Origin: Actinomycetota bacterium
GTDB lineage: Bacteria; Actinomycetota; Actinomycetes; Actinomycetales; Dermatophilaceae
Length of the DNA: 64,000 nt
Direction of reading: 5' to 3'
Assembly: GCA_020161815.1 (NCBI GenBank)
Contig: JAIUOP010000009.1
Coordinates: forward strand, 43,342-107,341
The position numbers and the translations under genes were made by a program. The notes under the pieces were generated by a model. It was not told the DNA's origin. It was given only the letters and a program-made list of their open reading frames with translations, and searched no databases. How positions within the stretch are numbered: the stretch's first letter is position 1; each line of letters starts with the position of its first letter. Shown piece by piece: positions 18,523 through 26,253 of the stretch.

Positions 18523-18571
18523 GATTCGAGGTATTACCGCGGCAGATTCTGCCGCGGTAATACCTCGAATC
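18523..18571. terminator. Bidirectional terminator with a 22-bp perfect stem
   Basis: GATTCGAGGTATTACCGCGG plus two more bases pair perfectly with the inverse at 18550-18571 around the 5-base loop GATTC. It lies between the convergent aminotransferase and ku genes and is AT-richer than its surroundings. Confidence 0.8.
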
Positions 18572-18589
18572 AGGGGTGAGGCAGAGGGA

Positions 18590-19474
18590 TCAGCCGGCCT
18601 TCTTGGCCGCCTTCTTGGAGGCGGCCTTCGTCGCGGCCTTCTTCGCCGCCGGCGTCGTCGCCGCCTGAGCCGACTGGGCCGGCTCAGGGGCCTCGCCCCG
18701 GGACGCCTTGGCCTTCTCGACCGACTTCGCGAGGGCGGCCAACAGGTCGACGACCTCGCCGGACTCCTCGGCGGCAGCCGCCGGTGCCTGCACCTCGCCG
18801 CCCTCGACCTTGGCCTTGACGAGCGCCTTGAGCGCGAGCGCGTAGTCGTCCTCGTACTCATCCGGGTCGAAGTCCCCGGCGAGCTGGTCGATGAGCAGGT
18901 GCGCCATCTTCAGCTCCTGCTCGCTGGCGTGCGTCTCGTCGCCGAACACGGCGAAGTCGGGCTTGCGGATCTCGTCGGGCCAGATCATCGTCTGCATCAC
19001 GATGACCCCCTCGCGCACGCGCAGCACGGCCATCGTCATCCGGGTGCGGATCGAGACGGTGACGATCGCGACCCGCTTCTCCGATTCGAGCGCGTCGCGC
19101 AGCAGGACATAGGGCTTGGTCGCGGCCTTGTCCGGCTCGAGGTAGTAGGACTTGTCCAGCCACAGCGGGTCGATCTCCTCGGCCGGCACGAACTTCACGA
19201 CGCCGATCTCCTTGGAGGTCCTGCTCGGCAGGTCCGCGAAGTCCTCGTCGGTGAGCACGACCATGCCGCCGTCCTCGGTCTCGTAGCCCTTGGCGATGTC
19301 GTCGAAGGCGACGAGCTCACCGCACTCGCTGCACACCCGTTGGTACTTGATCCGCCCGCCGTCCTCGCGGTGGACCTGCCGGAACTGCACGTCGTGGTTC
19401 TCCGTCGCGGAGTACAGACGGATCGGCACATTGACCAGCCCGAAGGAGACCGAGCCCTTCCAGATCGCACGCAT
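18590..19474 (-). CDS. ku: Non-homologous end-joining protein Ku
   Basis: This 294-residue homodimer binds DNA ends and recruits the ligase and polymerase. The Ku core begins MRAIWKGSVSFGLVNVPIRL and includes CSECGELV and KMAHLLIDQLAGDFDPDEY. The C-terminus is a Lys/Ala-rich tail (KKAATKAASKKAAKKAG) like the extended tail of actinobacterial Ku that stabilises DNA binding. An ATG three codons upstream (19483) is an alternative start. The ligase and polymerase genes lie 0.7 kb away on the other strand. Confidence 0.95.
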   Translation of the reverse strand: MRAIWKGSVSFGLVNVPIRLYSATENHDVQFRQVHREDGGRIKYQRVCSECGELVAFDDIAKGYETEDGGMVVLTDEDFADLPSRTSKEIGVVKFVPAEEIDPLWLDKSYYLEPDKAATKPYVLLRDALESEKRVAIVTVSIRTRMTMAVLRVREGVIVMQTMIWPDEIRKPDFAVFGDETHASEQELKMAHLLIDQLAGDFDPDEYEDDYALALKALVKAKVEGGEVQAPAAAAEESGEVVDLLAALAKSVEKAKASRGEAPEPAQSAQAATTPAAKKAATKAASKKAAKKAG

Positions 19475-19634
19475 GCGCTCCATTGTCCCGTATGCCGTGC
19501 GCTCACCTCCGCCTCCGCGCTCACCAACTCTCGGGGAGGGGACGCGTCCCCTGTCGAGGACGCCGCGCCGCGCCTGGCGTCGTCGATGCCCGTGGCGGGG
19601 GAGTCACGGCACCACCCATGACCCAAGGAGCACC

Positions 19635-19835
19635 ATGAACACCCGACGTCTCGCGGCCACCTCGCTCGGCCTGGCCCTGCTCACCGCCCTCCTCGCGACG
19701 CCCTCCGCGGGTGCAGCACCGGTCCGGCCCGGTCCCGAGCCGGCCGTCCCGGCCAACTGCGGAGCCGGCTTCAACGGCTTCGACCGCAAGGCGAACCTCC
19801 GGTTGTTGAGCTGCCAATGGTCGAACCCCTTGTAG
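19635..19835 (+). pseudogene. 5' fragment of a secreted protein gene, truncated at a deletion junction
   Basis: A Sec signal peptide (MNTRRLAATSLGLALLTALL to SAGA, cleavage about residue 27) and AAGGAG before the ATG show a real gene start. The mature part reads only to GAGFNGFDRKANL. Near 19800 the sequence then runs into the reverse complement of an LtrA-like gene and stops at 19835. The rest of the gene is missing. Confidence 0.7.
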
Positions 19836-20160
19836 ATGTCGGCCAGGCCCAGGCTGAGGACGACGACGCCGACCATCTGGACGAGCGTGGCCAGCCGCAT
19901 GACCCAGTCGTCGTTGTCGAAGGCCGAGGCGAACCAGGTGTAGTTCAGCCACGCCCAGACGATGGCGAAGATCGAGAAGGTGAACGCCACGATGGCCGGC
20001 AGGACGTGTCCGGCGGCGACGGCGTGCGCGGCCTGCGAGCCCGAGAACGCGACGACGATGGTGAGGTCAGAGCAGCTCGAGAGGGGTCGCGGCGCGGTGT
20101 GGCTCGCGGGGGTCACGGCCGGTCATCGCGCGCAGGCCGTGGGGGAGTGCTTTCGGCATG
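19800..20160 (-). pseudogene. Truncated and frameshifted LtrA-like membrane protein gene
   Basis: Residues from AFTFSIFAIVWAWLNYTWFA to MVGVVVLSLGLADIYKGF match the first helices of low-temperature-requirement (LtrA) proteins. The natural start is probably the ATG at 20160 (MPKALPHGLRAM...TPLELL). The frame breaks at about 20067-20075, where CTGCTC-TGACCTC replaces the expected LLFDL codons, apparently two bases short. The rest of the gene beyond about 19800 is absent. Confidence 0.7.
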
Positions 20161-20204
20161 GCGTCATCCTCATGCACCGTCGGGCGATGGGCGAGGATGT
20201 GCCC

Positions 20205-21155
20205 ATGAAGCCGATGCTGGCCACCGTGGCCGAGGCGGTCCCCACCGGGCCCGACTGGGTGCACGAGGTCAAGTGGGACGGCATGCGGGTGCTCGCTGAC
20301 ATCCACGCCGGCGTGGTCACGCTGCGCGCCCGCAGCGGCAATGACGTCTCGGTGAGCTTCCCCGAGTTGGGTTCTCTGGGAGCCGGATTCGACGACCTGC
20401 TCCTCGATGGTGAAGTCGTCGCCCTCGACGCCGGTCGCCCCTCCTTCGCCGCCCTCGCCGAGCGCATGCACGTCAAGGACGCGCGCAGGGCGGCCCGGTT
20501 GTCGACCACGCGCCCGGTGACCTTCATGGCCTTCGACCTGTTGCGCCTCTTCGGCAGCGACCTCACCGGGCAGCCGTGGTCAGCCCGGCGCGAGCTCCTC
20601 GAGAGGCTCGACCTCGCGGGCCCGCACTGCCAGGTGCCGCCGACCTTCGCCGACGGTGCCGAGCTGCTCGCCGCCACTGCCGACCAGGGGCTGGAGGGCA
20701 TCGTCTCCAAGCGGCGCTCCTCCCCGTATGCCGTGGGCCGCCGGTCCGCGGACTGGCGAAAGACCGCGCACCGCACCTCCCTTTCCGTCGTCGTCGGGGG
20801 GTGGCGGCCGGAGGTCGGGACGGCGGACCGGTTGGGTGCCGTCCTCGTCGGCGTCCCCGATGGTGCTGGTGGTTGGGCGTATGCCGGGCGCGTCGGTTCC
20901 GGTCTCGTCGGGGCTGCCGGTGCCAGGCTGGCTGAGGTGCTCAAGCCGTTGCAGGACAACGCATCCCCCTTCTCCACCGAGGTGCCGCGGGAGGATGCCG
21001 ACGGGACCCACTGGGTGCGTCCACGCATCGTCGTCGAGGTCAAGAGCCTGGGATGGGGCGGAGGCAGCGGGGGAGCGCGACTGCGCCAACCGGCATACCT
21101 CGGGGTTCGGGCCGACCTCGACCCGGCCGACCTGATCGAGGTGACCGATGCCTGA
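20205..21155 (+). CDS. ATP-dependent DNA ligase (LigD/LigC ligase-domain type)
   Basis: This 316-residue ligase seals DNA ends. Motif I is EVKWDGMR at about residues 20-27, whose Lys takes the AMP. DGEVVALD, FMAFDLLRL, GLEGIVSKR and DWRKTAHR follow as motifs III to V. A C-terminal OB domain ends near DLIEVTDA. It lacks polymerase and nuclease domains, so it is a stand-alone ligase. The ATG at 20205 has GAGGA seven bases upstream. It overlaps the polymerase gene by eight bases, and ku lies nearby. Confidence 0.92.
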   Translation: MKPMLATVAEAVPTGPDWVHEVKWDGMRVLADIHAGVVTLRARSGNDVSVSFPELGSLGAGFDDLLLDGEVVALDAGRPSFAALAERMHVKDARRAARLSTTRPVTFMAFDLLRLFGSDLTGQPWSARRELLERLDLAGPHCQVPPTFADGAELLAATADQGLEGIVSKRRSSPYAVGRRSADWRKTAHRTSLSVVVGGWRPEVGTADRLGAVLVGVPDGAGGWAYAGRVGSGLVGAAGARLAEVLKPLQDNASPFSTEVPREDADGTHWVRPRIVVEVKSLGWGGGSGGARLRQPAYLGVRADLDPADLIEVTDA

Positions 21156-22053
21156 GGCGAGCATGACCCGCGTGGACGTCGAGGGGCGCACCCTCAAGCT
21201 GACCAGCCTGGAGAAGCTGCTCTATCCCGCGACCGAAACCACGAAGGGCGAGGTGCTCAACTACTACGCCACGGTGGCCCCGATCCTGTTGCGGCACGTG
21301 GCTGCTCGCCCCGTGACGCGCGTCCGCTGGCCACACGGAGTCATCGGCGACAGCTTCTTCGAGAAGAACGTGCCGTCCGGAGCCCCCAGCTGGATGGAGC
21401 GGGTGCGTATCGACGACGTGACCTATCCGCTCGTGCCCGACCTGGCCACGTTGACCTACCTGGTCAACCTCAACTCGCTCGAGTTCCATGTGCCGCAGTG
21501 GACAGTCGCCGAGGACGGTGAGGGTGCCTTGGTGCCCCAGCACCCCAATCGCCTGGTCATCGACCTCGACCCGGGCAAACCGGCCGACCTCCACGAGTGC
21601 AGCCAGCTGGCCCTGCACCTGCGGGAGCGGCTCGAGGGGTTGGGCTTGACCCTGCACCCGGTGACCTCGGGCAGCAAGGGGATGCAGCTCTATGCCCGGC
21701 TGGCGGGAGACCTCTCCAGTGACCAGGTGCGCGACCTCGCGCTCCAGCTCGCGCAGGAGATGACCAAGCGCTTCCCCGAGCTCGTGCTGTGGAAGATGAC
21801 CAAGTCGCTGCGGCCGGACAAGGTCTTCCTCGACTGGAGCCAGAACGTCGCAGCCAAGACCACGATCTGCCCGTACTCGCTGCGGGGGCGCGAGCTGCCC
21901 TGTGCCGCAGCGCCTCGCACGTGGGCCGAGGTCGAGGCCGGTGCGGCCCGGCGGGGAGGGATCGAGCAAGTCATGCTCGAGGACCTGCTCGAGCGGATCG
22001 GCCCGGACGGCGTCGACGAGGACGGCAAGCTCCTCGCCGACCTCCTCGCGTGA
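21148..22053 (+). CDS. LigD-type polymerase/primase domain protein
   Basis: This 301-residue stand-alone archaeo-eukaryotic primase-fold polymerase fills gaps in bacterial end joining. It shows LTSLEKLLYPATETTKGEVL at the start, FFEKNVPSGAPSWM, the metal-binding VIDLDPG (two Asp) and TSGSKGMQLYA for nucleotide binding, then SQNVAAKTTICPYSLRG. Because the ligase is a separate but overlapping gene, the LigD activities are split here, as in the PolDom/LigC arrangement of some actinobacteria. Confidence 0.93.
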   Translation: MPEASMTRVDVEGRTLKLTSLEKLLYPATETTKGEVLNYYATVAPILLRHVAARPVTRVRWPHGVIGDSFFEKNVPSGAPSWMERVRIDDVTYPLVPDLATLTYLVNLNSLEFHVPQWTVAEDGEGALVPQHPNRLVIDLDPGKPADLHECSQLALHLRERLEGLGLTLHPVTSGSKGMQLYARLAGDLSSDQVRDLALQLAQEMTKRFPELVLWKMTKSLRPDKVFLDWSQNVAAKTTICPYSLRGRELPCAAAPRTWAEVEAGAARRGGIEQVMLEDLLERIGPDGVDEDGKLLADLLA

Positions 22054-22083
22054 GCGAACCTGGGAACGTCGCGGGGGCAGAGG

Positions 22084-22797
22084 TCATGATGCCGCCCCCG
22101 GTCCGGCGCCGCCGGCAGGGGCGGCCCCGGCAGCTCCGGCTTCGGCGTTGAGGGGGGCCTTGAGGTCCTTCTTGGCGATCTTGCCGGTGGAATTGAGCGG
22201 CAACTCGGGCACGACCCGCACCTCCTTGGGCTTCTTGTAGGAGGCCAGGCGATCACGGCAGTGGGCGGCGATCGCGTCGGGCAGGGCGGTGGGGTCGGCG
22301 TCCGGCTGTGCCGTCACCAGGGCCACGACCCGCTGCCCCCAGTCGGCGTCGTCGACGCCGACGACCGCGACCTCGTGGACCCCGGCCACCTCGGCGACGA
22401 CGTCCTCGACCTCGCGCGGATGGATGTTGTAGCCCCCTCTGATGATCATGTCGCCCTTGCGATCGACCAGCCACAGGTTCCCCTCGGCATCGAGCCGGCC
22501 GAGGTCTCCGGTGTGCAACCACCCGTCACGCACCGCTTTGGAGAGGTCAGTGCGGACGCCCGGGTTGTAGTAGCCCGCCATGACGTGGTCCCCGCGCGTG
22601 ATCACCTCGCCGGCTTCACCGAGGGCGACCGGGAGACCGGCCTCGTCGACGACGGCGATCTCCACGCCCAGGGCCGGCCGACCGGCCGAGGAGAGCAGCT
22701 CCGGCTCGCCGGCGAGCCCCCGCGCGTGCTGCGACGCATCGAGCACCGTCACCGGGGGGATCGCCTCGACGAGCCCGTAGTACTGGACGAGGTGCGG
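22084..22797 (-). pseudogene. 3' half of an acyl-CoA synthetase (AMP-binding) gene
   Basis: The C-terminal half of an ANL-superfamily enzyme is intact: YGLVEAIPPVTVLD, GWLHTGDLGRLDAEGNLWLV, DRKGDMIIRGGYNIHPREVE and the catalytic-Lys region PLNSTGKIAKKDL. All sequence upstream of HLVQYYGL is missing, including the P-loop and the start. The gene ends abruptly at a thiolase fragment on the opposite strand. It cannot make a complete enzyme. Confidence 0.8.
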
Positions 22798-22799
22798 GG

Positions 22800-23067
22800 T
22801 CAGTCGGACATCGACCTCTGGGAGATCAACGAGGCCTTCGCGGCCGTCGTGCTTGCGTGCCAGCAGTTGGCACCGTGGATCGACCCGGAGCGGCTCAACG
22901 TCAACGGCGGCGCCATCGCCATCGGCCACCCACTGGGCGCCTCGGCGCCTCGCGTCGTGATCGACCTGGGCCGTGAGCTGCGCCGCCGCGGCGGCGGATT
23001 CGGCATCGCGGCCGCCTGCATCGGGGTCGGATTGGGCCAGGCGATCCTCGTCCACGTCGAACCCTGA
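22800..23067 (+). pseudogene. 3' end of a thiolase gene
   Basis: DIDLWEINEAFAAVVLACQQ, NVNGGAIAIGHPLGAS and GGGFGIAAACIGVGLGQAIL are the last conserved blocks of an acetyl-CoA acetyltransferase. They carry the catalytic His but not the nucleophilic Cys89-type residue. About three quarters of the gene is missing. With the adjacent synthetase fragment this marks one deletion between two divergently transcribed genes. Confidence 0.82.
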
Positions 23068-23144
23068 CCCCGCCACTCCGACCCCCGGATCCCGAGAAGG
23101 GGCGCAAAGGCGCTCGCGCAGAAGCGCGCCCCGGACGTCAGTCC

Positions 23145-23981
23145 CTACCGCTGAGGTGCGGTCCGCAGTCGGGGGCAGCCGGCGCACTCGTGGCAGCCGG
23201 GCAGGGCATACAGGAAGCAGCACGAGTCCCGCTGCACGGTGCCCGGCCGGCTGGCCGCCGCGTGCACCGCCTGTCGCCACAGGTCGGTCACCATCCCCAG
23301 GCGGGTGCCGGACCCGAGGTGCACGATCGCCTCGTATGCCGTCGCCAGCGGCTCCGCGACCGCCCGGTAGTCCCGCTCGGCGGCCTCCCAGGCCCCACCG
23401 AGCATCGCCTCGGCGCTTCTGGCCTCGGGGGAGCTTGCCCCAGGGCCCGTCAACGGACGCCACGAGGCCATGTCCGCGGGGAGCCGAATGGCCTCGGGCA
23501 CGTGATTGGTGCCGAGGCGGAAGGTCAGGCGCGCTGGGTCGGGGGTCCAGGCAGGACGGTCGTGCCGGAAGGGTTCGGCATCTATCGATAGATGCCGAAA
23601 CCTTCCGGGAGAGGGGGTGTGGCGATGGTGAGTGCCGGGCTGCTCGCGCATGCCACCCGCGCCACCCGTGCCACCCGCGGCACCGGGCGGCCTCCCGGAG
23701 GTGAGCCCCACGGCATACGCGAGGGTGTGGGCGGGCACCTGGAGGAGGTACTGCAACACGAAGGCCGCGGCGACCTGGGGAGCCTTGGACCCAGGATACC
23801 ACCGGGCATTCTGCCGGACGAGCGCCTCCTGCCACGGCACCACGTCCACATCGAGCCCGAGCCACGGGCCGGGCCCGTCGACGACGAAGGTCAGCCACGG
23901 ATGGCGAGAGGACAACGCGGCGGCGAGCCCCGCGAAGGGACCCGCCGCCGCGTCGCTGCCTCCGTGGGGAGGACGGAAGCC
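23145..23981 (-). CDS. FhuF-like ferric iron reductase with a palindromic insertion; start unresolved
   Basis: The C-terminal CCFLYALPGCHECAGCPR is the 2Fe-2S binding pattern of FhuF-type siderophore-iron reductases. LDVDVVPWQEALVRQNARWY and AAFVLQYLLQVPAHTLAYAV fit the N-terminal part. The middle contains a probable foreign segment, RFRHLSIDAEPFRHD, encoded by a 44-bp palindrome (23565-23608), and a half copy of repeat family B near 23434. No ATG or GTG lies in frame after the lsr2 stop; TTG at 23915 is possible, or an overlapping ATG at 24071. It may be functional or decaying. Confidence 0.6.
   Translation of the reverse strand, partial: GFRPPHGGSDAAAGPFAGLAAALSSRHPWLTFVVDGPGPWLGLDVDVVPWQEALVRQNARWYPGSKAPQVAAAFVLQYLLQVPAHTLAYAVGLTSGRPPGAAGGTGGAGGMREQPGTHHRHTPSPGRFRHLSIDAEPFRHDRPAWTPDPARLTFRLGTNHVPEAIRLPADMASWRPLTGPGASSPEARSAEAMLGGAWEAAERDYRAVAEPLATAYEAIVHLGSGTRLGMVTDLWRQAVHAAASRPGTVQRDSCCFLYALPGCHECAGCPRLRTAPQR
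23565..23608. repeat. 44-bp near-perfect palindrome inside a coding sequence
   Basis: The half CCGGAAGGGTTCGGCATCTA plus TC is followed immediately by its inverse with no loop. Twenty-one of 22 pairs match (the exception is G23573/A23600). It stays open in the host reading frame. Confidence 0.85.
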
Positions 23982-23983
23982 GC

Positions 23984-24319
23984 TCAGGCGTGGGCCTTGT
24001 CGTAGGCGGCCTGGATGTCGGCCGGAATGCGACCGCGCTCGCTCACCTGGTGCCCGTTGCTGCGCGCCCACTCACGCACCGCGCTCACGGAACCCCCGGC
24101 GCTGCGCTTGGCCGCGCCCGCGGCGCGGGTCGACTTGCGCCCACCCATCCGCTCGGCGTGCCCGATGTAGACCGCGAGCGCGTCGCGGAGCTTGGCGGCA
24201 TTGGCGCTGGAGAGGTCGATCTCGTAGCTGACACCGTCCAGACCGAAGGACACGGTCTCGTCGGCGGGCGAGGTCTTGTCCAGGTCGTCGACGAGGGTGA
24301 TCGTGACCTTCTTGGCCAT
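23984..24319 (-). CDS. lsr2: Nucleoid-associated histone-like protein Lsr2
   Basis: This 111-residue protein bridges AT-rich DNA and silences acquired genes. The N-terminal dimerisation region is MAKKVTITLVDDLDKTSPAD followed by SFGLDGVSYEIDLS. The C-terminal domain has VREWARSNGHQVSERGRIP, whose RGR is the minor-groove AT hook. It lies downstream of lysS on the same strand, as in mycobacteria. Confidence 0.97.
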   Translation of the reverse strand: MAKKVTITLVDDLDKTSPADETVSFGLDGVSYEIDLSSANAAKLRDALAVYIGHAERMGGRKSTRAAGAAKRSAGGSVSAVREWARSNGHQVSERGRIPADIQAAYDKAHA

Positions 24320-24410
24320 GGGGGAACCTTTCATTGCGTGAATGGATACCTCCCCATTATCAATCGCCGCTCGGCGAAATGGAAATGCCCTGCCGAGAAG
24401 TCCTGCGCAG

Positions 24411-24599
24411 TTATTCCCCGGTCCGGGCACGGTGGCCCGAGTCGCCGGGGTGCTCGGACTCCCATTTGGCCTGGGCGATTCGCTCACGGCGGTCGCCCTC
24501 GATGATCGCCTTGATGAGGAAATAGAAAAGGACCGCCACGCAAATCGTCGGCAGGATGGCCGCCAGATAGGGCCACGCGTCGTTGAGCCATTCGGGCAT
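24411..24599 (-). CDS. Small single-pass membrane protein between lysS and lsr2
   Basis: This 62-residue protein, MPEWLNDAWPYLAAILPTIC onward, has one membrane segment at about residues 9-30 and a charged C-terminal tail (EGDRRERIAQAKWESEHPGD). GGAGG at the end of lysS lies ten bases before the ATG, and the gene begins five bases after the lysS stop, so translation is probably coupled. Similar small proteins follow lysS in other actinobacteria. Function unknown. Confidence 0.75.
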   Translation of the reverse strand: MPEWLNDAWPYLAAILPTICVAVLFYFLIKAIIEGDRRERIAQAKWESEHPGDSGHRARTGE

Positions 24600-24604
24600 C
24601 GGGA

Positions 24605-26110
24605 TCACGCCTCCGGCTTGAGGTGGGGGAAGAGGATCGTCTCGCGGATGTTGGCGCCGGTGAAGAGCATGACGAGCCGGTCCACCCCCAGGCCGAGTCC
24701 ACCCATCGGGGGAGCGCCGTACTCCAGTGCGCGCAGGAAGTCCTCGTCGAGCTGCATCGCCTCGGGGTCGCCGCCGGCGGCGAGGAGCGACTGCTCGGTG
24801 AGGACCTGTCGCTGCACGACCGGGTCGATGAGCTCGGAGAAGCCGGTGCCGCGCTCGACGCCGCCGATCATCAGGTCCCAGGCCTCGATCAGGCCCGGCT
24901 CGGTGCGGTGGGCCCGGGCCAGCGGCTGGGCGATCGCGGGGTAGTCGCAGAGGAAGGTGGGCTGGATGCAGTCCGGCTCGACCAGCTCGGCGACGAGCTC
25001 GAGGAAGACCTTGTCCTTCCCCCACGCCGGGTCCAGCGCCACCTCGTGGGCCGCCGCGAGCTCGCGCAGGCGCTCGACCGGGGTCTCCACGGTGACCTCC
25101 TCGCCGACCTTGGCGCTCACGGCCGGATAGACCGACAGCCACCGCCACTCGCCGTCGAGGTCGATGACCCCGGCCTCGGTCTCGATCTGGCGCGAGCCGA
25201 AGGCGTCGGCGGCGGCGAGGTAGAGATCGCGCATGAGGGCGCCGATGGTCTTCTGGTCGCCATAGGCCTGATAGGCCTCGAGCATGGTGAATTCGGGGGA
25301 ATGCGTGGCGTCGACACCTTCATTGCGGAAGATGCGACCCATTTCGTAGACCCGGTCCACTCCACCGACGATCGCCTTCTTGAGATTGAGCTCGAGCGCA
25401 ATGCGCAGCGTCATCTCCTGGTCGAAGGCATTCATGTGGGTGCGGAAGGGTCGCGCGGCCGCGCCGCCGTGGATCAGCTGCAGGATGGGCGTCTCGACCT
25501 CGACATACTCCTGCTTCTCGAGCTCGTGGCGGATCGCCGCGAGAATGCGCGCCTTGGTGCGCACCATGTCGCGCGCCTCCTGGCGCACGATGAGATCGGC
25601 ATACCGCTGGCGGACGCGCGACTCCTCGGAGAGCTCCTTGTGGAGCACGGGCATCGGGCGCAGGGCCTTGCTCGTGAGGATCCAGCTGGTCGCCATGACC
25701 GAGAGCTCCCCGCGGCGGCTGGAGATGACGCGCCCGGTGACGGCGACGTGGTCACCGAGGTCGACATCGGACTTCCACGCCGCGAGCGCCTCCTCACCGA
25801 CCTCGGCGAGGCTGAGCATGACCTGGAGCCGGGTGCCGATGCCCTCCTGGAGCGTGGCGAAGGCGAGCTTGCCGGTGTTGCGCACGAAGACGACGCGCCC
25901 GGCGACGGTGACGACGTCCTGCGTCTCCTCGCCGGACTCCAGGTGGCCCCACTGGTCGCGGACCTGCGCGAGGGTGTGGGTGCGGCCGGCGTCGAAGACA
26001 TAGGGCGCGATCCCTTCCGCGAGCAGCCGGTCGCGCTTCTCGCGGCGGATCCGCATCTGCTCGGGGACGGACACCTCGGGCACGGCGGGAACTTCGGTCA
26101 CGAGAGCCAA
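24605..26110 (-). CDS. lysS: Lysyl-tRNA synthetase, class II
   Basis: This 501-residue enzyme charges tRNA-Lys. The N-terminal anticodon-binding OB fold includes VVTVAGRVVFVRNTGKLAFA. The catalytic core has motif 2 around YEMGRIFRNEGVDATHSPEF and motif 3 GLGLGVDRLVMLFTG. The length is normal for class II LysRS, with no extra domain. The start at 26110 begins MALVTEVPAVPEV. It leads the lysS/small membrane protein/lsr2 run. Confidence 0.97.
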   Translation of the reverse strand: MALVTEVPAVPEVSVPEQMRIRREKRDRLLAEGIAPYVFDAGRTHTLAQVRDQWGHLESGEETQDVVTVAGRVVFVRNTGKLAFATLQEGIGTRLQVMLSLAEVGEEALAAWKSDVDLGDHVAVTGRVISSRRGELSVMATSWILTSKALRPMPVLHKELSEESRVRQRYADLIVRQEARDMVRTKARILAAIRHELEKQEYVEVETPILQLIHGGAAARPFRTHMNAFDQEMTLRIALELNLKKAIVGGVDRVYEMGRIFRNEGVDATHSPEFTMLEAYQAYGDQKTIGALMRDLYLAAADAFGSRQIETEAGVIDLDGEWRWLSVYPAVSAKVGEEVTVETPVERLRELAAAHEVALDPAWGKDKVFLELVAELVEPDCIQPTFLCDYPAIAQPLARAHRTEPGLIEAWDLMIGGVERGTGFSELIDPVVQRQVLTEQSLLAAGGDPEAMQLDEDFLRALEYGAPPMGGLGLGVDRLVMLFTGANIRETILFPHLKPEA

Positions 26111-26162
26111 GCCTAAGCGTGGTGGCTGGATGCCTGCTGGGAGCCCGCTGCAGACCGGGAGG

Positions 26163-26200
26163 GCGCAGATCCTGCCCGGCGGCGCAGGGATGGTTGCGCC
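26163..26200. repeat. Solo copy of repeat family C
   Basis: GCGCAGATCCTG and GGCGCAGGGATGG are shared with the first 38 bases of the 92-bp unit at 12010, with about 31 of 38 positions identical by eye. It lies in the gap between lysS and the AAA ATPase. Confidence 0.65.
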
Positions 26201-26253
26201 CCTGGCCAGAGTGCGCGCGGCGGGTGTCGGACTCCGCGGCTAGGTTGCCCGAC

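Noticed and set aside
22261..23067. Complete plus-strand gene ending in thiolase sequence
   Set aside because: Only the last part, from about 22800, is thiolase. The earlier part is the reverse complement of the acyl-CoA synthetase remnant.
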